The translations under genes were made by a program, and so were the position numbers. Source: CAZGTQ01 sp964528575 (GTDB taxonomy: Bacteria > Planctomycetota > UBA1135 > GCA-002686595). From it: a stretch of 29,055 bases of DNA. Under the pieces are notes generated by a model. It did no database searches and was not told the DNA's origin. It saw only the letters and a list, made by a program, of their open reading frames with translations. The DNA lies in contig CAZGTQ010000464.1 of the NCBI GenBank assembly GCA_964528575.1, positions 1 through 29,055 of the forward strand. Direction: 5' to 3'. Shown here one piece after another: positions 7,820 through 13,879 of this stretch (position 1 is its first letter; each line of letters starts with the position of its first letter).

Positions 7820-8517
7820 AGCGCGAGGCGGTCTAGGAACGCGCCGAGCGCGGCGTGGAACGCGTCCGGCCGGTCGAGGTAGCACGCGTGCCCCGCGTTC
7901 TCGAGCACGACGAGCTCTGCGTCCGCCATGCGCCGGGCGAGCCGCTCCCCGCGTTCGCGCGGCAGCACGTCGTCGTCCGCGCCCCACACGAACAGCGCCG
8001 GCACCGCGCAGCCCGCGAGTGCGTCCGCCCAGCGCTCCGTCGCGACCGGCGCGACGCCGACGAGGCCGCCGCACGCCGCGGGCTCGGCCGCGATCCACGG
8101 CAGCGCCCACGCGCCGCTCATCGACGGGGCGACGACGACCGGCCGCTCGAGGCCGAGCGCGCGCACGAGCGAGCCGACGAAGCGCTCCGGCTCCGGCGCG
8201 CCGCTCGAGCGCCCGAGGCCCGGCAGATCGACCGCGACCGCGCGCACCCCGCGCCCGGCGAGGAACGCGAGCGTGCCCGTCTCGCGCCAGGTGTCCGCAC
8301 CGAAGCGCTGCCCGTGCAGGAGCAGCACGGCGGGCACGGACACGGCGTCCGTGGGGCCGCTCGCGAGCACGCGCACGCGCGACGAGCCGACGTCGAGCAT
8401 CGTCTCGCTCACGCTCACGCTCGGATCGCTCACGCTCGGATCGCTCACGCTCGGGGGATCATCCGGCGAGCCGCAGCCGGCGACGAGAGCCACGAGGAAC
8501 GCGGACGCCGCACGCAC
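7780..8517 (-). CDS. ABHD14-like alpha/beta hydrolase, predicted lipoprotein
   Basis: This encodes a 245-residue protein. A short lipoprotein signal ends in the lipobox VAGC (Cys15), followed by a repetitive SVSDP linker (residues 23-37). The hydrolase domain resembles the eukaryotic ABHD14/CIB family: LLLHGQRFGADTW, VAVDLPGLGRS, the nucleophile elbow APSMSGAW (Ser132), an acidic cluster at 181-183 in WGADDD, and His210 in NAGHACYLDRP. All triad positions are present. Human ABHD14B is described as a lysine deacetylase; the substrate here is unknown. I propose a GTG start at 8515-8517, nine bases after the zinc peptidase stop, because it gives the shortest complete lipoprotein signal. It is probably co-transcribed with the peptidase upstream. 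Confidence 0.8.
   Translation of the reverse strand: MRAASAFLVALVAGCGSPDDPPSVSDPSVSDPSVSVSETMLDVGSSRVRVLASGPTDAVSVPAVLLLHGQRFGADTWRETGTLAFLAGRGVRAVAVDLPGLGRSSGAPEPERFVGSLVRALGLERPVVVAPSMSGAWALPWIAAEPAACGGLVGVAPVATERWADALAGCAVPALFVWGADDDVLPRERGERLARRMADAELVVLENAGHACYLDRPDAFHAALGAFLDRLALQRSPAPGSASDG
8412..8454. repeat. 15-bp tandem repeat within the lipoprotein linker
   Basis: Two exact copies of CGCTCACGCTCGGAT (8412-8426 and 8427-8441) and a third partial copy lie in frame and encode the SVSDP repeats just after the lipid-anchored cysteine. Each unit is five codons, so copy number can change linker length without a frameshift. Confidence 0.85.
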
Positions 8518-8525
8518 CAGCAGAC

Positions 8526-9245
8526 CTACTGGTTGCGATTGCCGCCGAGCACGCCGAGGCGCATGACCCAGTACAAGAGCGTCAGGAGCGAGGCGACGAA
8601 GGCGGCGACGTAGGTCAGGGCCGCGGCGTTCAGCACCTTCCGCGCGCCGTGCAGCTCCTCTTGCGTCGTGTAGCCGCCGGCCTCGAGCGTGCGCAGCGCG
8701 CGCTTCGACGCATCGAGCTCGACGGGCACGGTGATCAGCGTGAAGATCGTCGTCGCGCCGAAGAGCGCGATGCCGATCCATGAGAGCGTGGCGCCGAAGA
8801 ACGTGGCGGCGCCGCCCATGAAGAACGCGAGGATCAGCACGATCGTCGAAATGCTGCCGCCGAAGCTCGCCACCGGCACCCACGCCGAGCGGAAGCCGAG
8901 CGGCGCGTACCCGCTCGCGTGCTGGATGGCGTGCCCGACCTCGTGCGCCGCGACGCCGAACGCCGCCAGCGACTTGCCGCCGTAGACCGGCTCCGACAGC
9001 CGGAGCGTCTTCGTGCGCGGGTCGTAGTGGTCGGTCAGCGAGCCGCGGACGGGCTCCACCTGCACGTCGAGGATGCCGTTGTCGCGTAGGATCGCCCGCG
9101 CCACGTCGGCGCCCGTGCGGCCGGAGCGCGTCGGGACGCGGCTGTAGCGCGCGAACGTGCCCTTGACCTTGGCGCTCGCCCAGAGCGAGAGGACGAGGCC
9201 GATGCCGATGACGGCCCAGTACCAGGGATCCCAGAGTCCGAGCAT
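8526..9245 (-). CDS. membrane zinc metallopeptidase, YugP family
   Basis: This encodes a 239-residue protein. The zinc-binding helix HEVGH lies at residues 101-105 in AAHEVGHAIQHA, and the likely third ligand is Glu176 in PVELDASKRAL. Hydrophobic segments at about 10-25, 125-145, 147-172 and 205-228 make it an integral membrane protein, as expected for the YugP/DUF zinc peptidase family (Zn_peptidase_2). The length is normal for the family. I chose ATG 9243-9245, giving the family-like start MLGLWDPWYW; a GTG seven codons upstream is the alternative. It is followed nine bases later by the ABHD14-like lipoprotein gene, so the two are probably co-transcribed. The substrate is unknown. Confidence 0.9.
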   Translation of the reverse strand: MLGLWDPWYWAVIGIGLVLSLWASAKVKGTFARYSRVPTRSGRTGADVARAILRDNGILDVQVEPVRGSLTDHYDPRTKTLRLSEPVYGGKSLAAFGVAAHEVGHAIQHASGYAPLGFRSAWVPVASFGGSISTIVLILAFFMGGAATFFGATLSWIGIALFGATTIFTLITVPVELDASKRALRTLEAGGYTTQEELHGARKVLNAAALTYVAAFVASLLTLLYWVMRLGVLGGNRNQ

Positions 9246-9347
9246 GGTGGTGGCGTCGCGCGGCACCGGCCGCGATCGACGCGGGCGAATCTAAGCCGGC
9301 GCGGGCCGGGAATCGAGTCCGACCGCCGCCCGCCGACCGCCGACCGC

Positions 9348-9373
9348 CCGGCTCCTCAGTCCGGCTCCTCAGT
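9348..9373. repeat. 13-bp tandem duplication spanning the S41 gene stop
   Basis: CCGGCTCCTCAGT occurs twice back to back (9348-9360 and 9361-9373). On the minus strand the first-read copy contains the S41 gene's TGA at 9369-9371, and the second repeats the same TGA 13 bp further on. Confidence 0.85.
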
Positions 9374-10862
9374 CCGAGGTCAAGAGCGCCACGGCCCGCT
9401 CGAACGTCGGGTCGGCGTCGCGGTACTCGCTCGGGCGCTCCTCCACGCGCACGTCGGGCTCGACCCCGACGCCTTCGATGCAGGTGCCGTCGAGCTCCAG
9501 GCTCTGCCAGCGCGAGGCGTACAGCGTGTAGCCGGGGAGGTACTCGAAGCCGCCGGGGTTGCCGCTGGCGCCGCGCGAGGGCAGGCCGACGAGCGTCGCG
9601 GTCGGGAGCGCCTTGAGCATCAGGAGCAGACCCTCGGCCGAGCTGACCGCGAACCGGCCGGTGAGGACCGCGACCGCGCGGCGGTCGGGCTCGCGCCCCT
9701 CGCGCGGCTCGAGGTAGCGCGGGAGGTCGTCGCCGAACGCGTCGTGCTCGGGCCGCGACCAGTCGCGGTAGCGGCTGCGCGCGTACTCGGTCCTCGCGGA
9801 GGCGAAGCGGCCGGCGATGCGCCGCGCCTGCAGCTCGTCGCCGCCGCCGTTGGGCCGCAGGTCGAGCACGAGCGACGGCGCGTCGGCGAGCGCATCGAGG
9901 GCCGCGTCGAGCCGATCGAGCTCCTCGGCCGACATCGAGAGCGAGCGCACGAGCGCGTAGCCCGGCCCCGCGGCGAGCCGCGCGACCCAGAAGTCCTCTT
10001 CTTCGGCGACGACCTCGGCGAACGCGGCGCGCACCGCGTCGTAGTTCCAGTTCGTCGGGTGGGGATTGCCGCGCACGGTGTACAGCCGCTCGGTCGGCGT
10101 CTGGATCGACACGTGCAGATCGTCGAGCTCCTCGAGCATCTTCTGCGCGGCGCGCGCGAAGCCGCCGGCGTCCTCGGCACGCTCGAGCTTCTTGCGATGC
10201 TCGCGGAACAGCTCCTCGGGCAGCGGCTTGTCCGCGACGCCGAAGAACGGATAGCTGCGGCGCAGGTGCAGCTCGAGCGCGTCGGCCGTGCTCTTCGCGA
10301 CGCGCTTGCTCCACGGCTCGGTCGGCTCGATCCGCACGCGCACGTCGTCGAACCACATCGTCCCCGACATCGACAGGAACAGGCCGATGCGCACGCGCGC
10401 CGTCCGCGCGGGAGCGATCGCGTGCGCGGCGAGATCGGTCCACTCGCGATCGCCGGAGATCTGCGGCGTCCCGAAGAGACCGAGACTCTCGCCGTTCTCG
10501 TCGAGGAACACGATCAGCCCGTTCGCGTTGAAGAACTGGTCCCCTTCGCGGCGCACGTCCTCGCAGCGTGCGGCGACCGTGAGCGTCACACGGTCCGTCG
10601 GTCGCGCGTCGAGCTCCTGGTACACGACGCTCCAACCGCGCGTGCTCGCATCGCCGCGCAAGCGCAGGCACGCGCGGCCGTCGCGCGCGTCCTTGCGCAC
10701 GACGTCGATGCGCGACAGCGGATCCTCGCCGCCGTTCGTCGCACCGATCATCGTGCTCCAACCCTCGAGCTCCACGCGCTGCTCGAAGGACGCGTCGACG
10801 AGCTCGTCGCCGGGCAACGCGAGCGCCAACCAGCAGATCACCAGAGGGCTGCACGAGAGCAT
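9369..10862 (-). CDS. S41-family peptidase with N-terminal ligand-binding-like domain
   Basis: This encodes a 497-residue protein. A hydrophobic N-terminus (LVICWLALALPG) suggests export, though it lacks basic residues. Residues 22-180 look like a beta-sandwich of carbohydrate-binding-module type, ending in SGTMWFDDVRVRIE. Residues 184-497 are an S41 (C-terminal processing/tricorn-like) peptidase: LVLDLRPNGGGDELQARRI (331-349), FAVSSAEGLLLML with a probable nucleophile at Ser407/408, GLPSRGASGNPGG and the terminal GVGVEPDV. The lysine of the classical Tsp Ser-Lys dyad (GKG) is not evident; GASGNP stands there instead, as in tricorn-like members. No PDZ domain is visible. The ATG at 10860-10862 has a GGAG site eight bases upstream. 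It is 123 bp upstream of the zinc peptidase gene on the same strand. Confidence 0.82.
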   Translation of the reverse strand: MLSCSPLVICWLALALPGDELVDASFEQRVELEGWSTMIGATNGGEDPLSRIDVVRKDARDGRACLRLRGDASTRGWSVVYQELDARPTDRVTLTVAARCEDVRREGDQFFNANGLIVFLDENGESLGLFGTPQISGDREWTDLAAHAIAPARTARVRIGLFLSMSGTMWFDDVRVRIEPTEPWSKRVAKSTADALELHLRRSYPFFGVADKPLPEELFREHRKKLERAEDAGGFARAAQKMLEELDDLHVSIQTPTERLYTVRGNPHPTNWNYDAVRAAFAEVVAEEEDFWVARLAAGPGYALVRSLSMSAEELDRLDAALDALADAPSLVLDLRPNGGGDELQARRIAGRFASARTEYARSRYRDWSRPEHDAFGDDLPRYLEPREGREPDRRAVAVLTGRFAVSSAEGLLLMLKALPTATLVGLPSRGASGNPGGFEYLPGYTLYASRWQSLELDGTCIEGVGVEPDVRVEERPSEYRDADPTFERAVALLTSD

Positions 10863-10874
10863 GGAGATATCTCC
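10863..10874 (-). promoter_or_regulatory. palindromic ribosome-binding site of the S41 peptidase gene
   Basis: GGAGATATCTCC is a perfect 12-bp palindrome touching the ATG. Read on the minus strand its first half is the GGAG Shine-Dalgarno site, and the second half can pair with it, so the site could be masked in the mRNA or bound by a dimeric regulator. Confidence 0.5.
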
Positions 10875-11223
10875 AACACAGGCGCGAACGACGAGCGGGT
10901 GCGCGCGCAATCGCTGGGCGCGTCGCGGTGAAAAGCATTTCACGTTTCGGCGTCCAGCGTGCGTCCGCACTGCGCGAAACCGCTCTGCGAGGCCGTGGAT
11001 GGCATCGACGTAGGGAACGCCATTCCCAACCTCGACTTCGTGCAGAAACGCGCCTTCCCAGCGTCCGCAGCCGCGTGTAGAACGCACGCTCGCTTTGTAG
11101 AAAGCGCGTTCCTGTCGGACGCCCATCCGAGGGCGACATCGGCCCCTTAATCGGGTGGGCAGCCCGGTCCCCCCCACTGATGGGCGCGCGCGGATTCACG
11201 TGTCCCTTCGAGATCCGCACTCC
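10863..11223. other. 361-bp divergent promoter region with hairpins and iterated motifs
   Basis: This separates the S41 gene (minus) from the large secreted protein gene (plus). It contains the RBS palindrome, an inverted repeat GTGAAA-AGCA-TTTCAC at 10928-10943, and a hairpin CGCTTT-GTAG-AAAGCG at 11091-11106 flanked by GAACG and CGTTC. Two similar words, GCAGAAACGCGCCTTCC (from 11042) and GTAGAAAGCGCGTTCC (from 11097), are 55 bp apart, with a weaker GTAGAACGC at 11077. No convincing gene is present; promoter boxes could not be assigned. Confidence 0.5.
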
Positions 11224-13749
11224 ATGCCTTCCACTCCCCTCCCCAGTCCCTCGCGCGACGCGACGCGACGCGGCACAGCCCGTCTCACCGCACTCGTCCT
11301 AGCATCGTGCCTCTGCGCACCGGCGCTCGCACGCCCGGCGCAACTGACTCCACCGACGGCACCGCCCACGCAGGGCACGACGGTGGCCGTGCTCGATCTT
11401 CCGCCGCCGACGCTGACCGAGTTCACGTTGCGCGGCAACGTCCCCGTTCCGAAGGGCTTCTACCACGGGAACGGCGTGTCGCCGCTCACCGTGCTCGACT
11501 ACGACGGCACGCCCGTGCCCACGCAGGTCGAAGTCGTCAGCCGCTATCCGAAGACCAGCCACGGCGCGGACGTCGTCGAAGTGCTCGCGCGCGTCCGCAG
11601 GGATCCGGCGCTCGCGCTCGGCGAGCGCGCGCGCTACTCCGTGATCGTGCAGAACAGCCCGGGAGCGCAGACCCTCGGAGACGAGCTGGAGGCGCTGCTG
11701 TACTGCCCGACGAACGTCGCGCAGACCGTGTGCTCGCTCCTGGTCAACCCGTACAACGCCGTCCTCATCGCCGAGGACGTGTTCGGCAACTTCTACTACC
11801 GCGCGATCCTCGACAACCCTGGGCAGGGCAAGCTCATGCGGATCGGGCAGATCGCGGGGACGCTGCGGACGTACGGCGTGATGAAGCCGGTGCAACCGAA
11901 GCAAGGTGCGAACCGGACGCTGCCGCACATGTTCGGCGTCCACGCGTACCTCACGACGCGAGCGCAGGAGGCCGTAGTCGGCCTCGACCTGCGCTTCACG
12001 AACGGCGCGGACGGGCACGATCCGACGACCGACGAGGACGACGCGATCGGCAAGTTCTACTTCAAGTCGCTCGCGCTGATCGTGCCGCCCGGCTGGTCGG
12101 TCCAGCAGCAGTTCCCCGATCCGAACTTCGGCCCGATGTCGAAGGTGCTCGGGGTCGACGTGATCCCGATCGTGCGCGAGACCGGCGACGGCACGCTGCA
12201 CGTCATGCCGTCGAACGCCCAGTTCCACCGCCGGCTCGCGCTCGCGCCGACCGAGGTCGGCGGCGGCGTGCACGTCGCACGGGCGCGTGCGTACCTCGAC
12301 CAGCAGGGACAGGCGTTCTGCGTCCGCGGCACGAACGCGGCCGGACAGGCGCTCTGGTCCTGGTGGAACCCCGACACGGCGCGGTTCCTCTCGGTGCGCC
12401 ACCGGCTGCCCTCGCTCGAGCACATGAACGCCGAGGACATCCGTGCGGCCCTGAACACCGACTACAACCTCATCCTCGACTTCATGACGAACGGGACGTC
12501 CTACGGGAACTACCCCGTGAAGTCGAACGTGCTTGGCTGGGCGCACCCGTACGGCGTCGGCACCGGCGGCATGACGGGCGGCGACGAGATCCACTTCTAC
12601 CCGGGCGTCAAGACCGCGTGGACGGGCTCGGCCAACGGCTACCGCCTGTTCCAGCTCATGCACCGGATGCACACCGACCGGATGCCGAATGCGTACTACA
12701 ACGTCGTCGGCGAGCCGTCGTCGGTCGAGCAGTGGCTCGTCCACAACCCCGGCGGCAAGGACTACATCGACATGGTCTTCTACATGTCGTGGTACGGCGG
12801 CAACGACCCGATGGGCTACTCGAACGTCGACACCTATCAGGTCGACACGGTGGCGGCTCTGGGCAAGAAGCCGGCGTACGAGTCGGAGCTCCGCTCCTAC
12901 GCGCACCACGACATGCAGCACCTGATCCGCTACACGCGCAACGCGAAGGTGCTCGTGTGGCTCGGCAACGACGACGTCGCGCGCGACGACCTGATGCACC
13001 AGGCGGAGATCTGCCACCTGACGTACAACGAGCACGCCAACGGCGTCTGGGGCAACCTCAGCGTGGTTGGCATGGCGTGGGACCGCGACTACGTCGACCA
13101 GCGGCCGAGCACGGGCTACCCCACCGGCCGCGGCGAGGGTTGGGCGATCGACGCGATGGCGGCGGCGTACTCGATCGCCGACCCAGCGTGGCGCTCGAGC
13201 AAGCGTCCGTGGTTCGACGAGCTCTCCGACCTGCTGATGGACGGTCAAGCGACGTGCAGCGGCTTCTACCAGGCGACGGTCTACGACAAGCTGCTGCAGG
13301 GCATGTACCGCGGCCGCCGCTCGTTCGAGCAGTCGATCATGGAGAACGCGATCCGCGGCGTCATCGAGAGCGTGTACCGCGGCGAGACGCCCGGCATGGC
13401 CGCTGCGCTCGAAGCGTCGCTGCTCGACTCGCTGCGCGCTTCGGTGTCGACGATGGCGTGGGCCACGAACGAGCAGGCGCCGTACTTCCAGACGGCGGTC
13501 GGCCCGCTCGACTTGAACGCGCCGGTGTTCTGCAACTACCTGCCGCCGGACGGCTACTCCGACCAGTACGACCTGTACCAGCTCTGGTCGTCGCTCGGAT
13601 ACGGCTGGGAGCTCTCGAACGACGTGATCTTCCTGCAGAAGGCCGAGACGCTGATCGGCGGGACGCAGCTCCTGCCGACGCTCCTGGCCGACGGCACGAA
13701 GCAGATCGAGACCCGCGCGGCGCTCCTGGCCACGCTCCAGGTGCCGTAG
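11224..13749 (+). CDS. large secreted protein, possibly PcRGLX/YetA-like (RIFT barrel)
   Basis: This encodes an 841-residue protein with a signal peptide (RLTALVLASCLCAPALA, ending near residue 37). The first domain (FTLRGNVPVPKGFYH, then LARVRRDPALALGERARYSVIVQ) resembles the N-terminal RIFT-barrel of exo-rhamnogalacturonan lyase-like/YetA proteins. The central and C-terminal parts are rich in Trp, Tyr and His (YAHHDMQHLIRYTRNAKVLVWL, RGEGWAIDAMAAAYSIAD) and could form an alpha-toroid. I am not sure of the family, and no catalytic residues can be named. I chose ATG 11224 because it gives a clean signal peptide; the frame is open 23 codons further upstream. It is a single gene, read away from the S41 peptidase and closed by a strong hairpin. 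Confidence 0.7.
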   Translation: MPSTPLPSPSRDATRRGTARLTALVLASCLCAPALARPAQLTPPTAPPTQGTTVAVLDLPPPTLTEFTLRGNVPVPKGFYHGNGVSPLTVLDYDGTPVPTQVEVVSRYPKTSHGADVVEVLARVRRDPALALGERARYSVIVQNSPGAQTLGDELEALLYCPTNVAQTVCSLLVNPYNAVLIAEDVFGNFYYRAILDNPGQGKLMRIGQIAGTLRTYGVMKPVQPKQGANRTLPHMFGVHAYLTTRAQEAVVGLDLRFTNGADGHDPTTDEDDAIGKFYFKSLALIVPPGWSVQQQFPDPNFGPMSKVLGVDVIPIVRETGDGTLHVMPSNAQFHRRLALAPTEVGGGVHVARARAYLDQQGQAFCVRGTNAAGQALWSWWNPDTARFLSVRHRLPSLEHMNAEDIRAALNTDYNLILDFMTNGTSYGNYPVKSNVLGWAHPYGVGTGGMTGGDEIHFYPGVKTAWTGSANGYRLFQLMHRMHTDRMPNAYYNVVGEPSSVEQWLVHNPGGKDYIDMVFYMSWYGGNDPMGYSNVDTYQVDTVAALGKKPAYESELRSYAHHDMQHLIRYTRNAKVLVWLGNDDVARDDLMHQAEICHLTYNEHANGVWGNLSVVGMAWDRDYVDQRPSTGYPTGRGEGWAIDAMAAAYSIADPAWRSSKRPWFDELSDLLMDGQATCSGFYQATVYDKLLQGMYRGRRSFEQSIMENAIRGVIESVYRGETPGMAAALEASLLDSLRASVSTMAWATNEQAPYFQTAVGPLDLNAPVFCNYLPPDGYSDQYDLYQLWSSLGYGWELSNDVIFLQKAETLIGGTQLLPTLLADGTKQIETRAALLATLQVP

Positions 13750-13780
13750 GGCGCCCGCACCGCGACTCTCGACAGTGCGA

Positions 13781-13812
13781 CGAGGCCGGCGATCTTCGGG
13801 TCGCCGGCCTCG
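13781..13812 (+). terminator. UUCG-tetraloop terminator-like hairpin
   Basis: CGAGGCCGGCGA (13781-13792) pairs perfectly with TCGCCGGCCTCG (13801-13812). One T-G and one C-G pair extend the stem to 14 bp around a TTCG tetraloop (13795-13798). It starts 31 bp after the stop of the large secreted protein gene. The downstream sequence is only moderately T-rich (CTCGTTCT). Confidence 0.7.
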
Positions 13813-13879
13813 CTCGTTCTCCGCGCGCCGCCGCGAACTGGCCCGGACTGGGTTGCCGGCGGCCGCCCGCCGCCCCACG

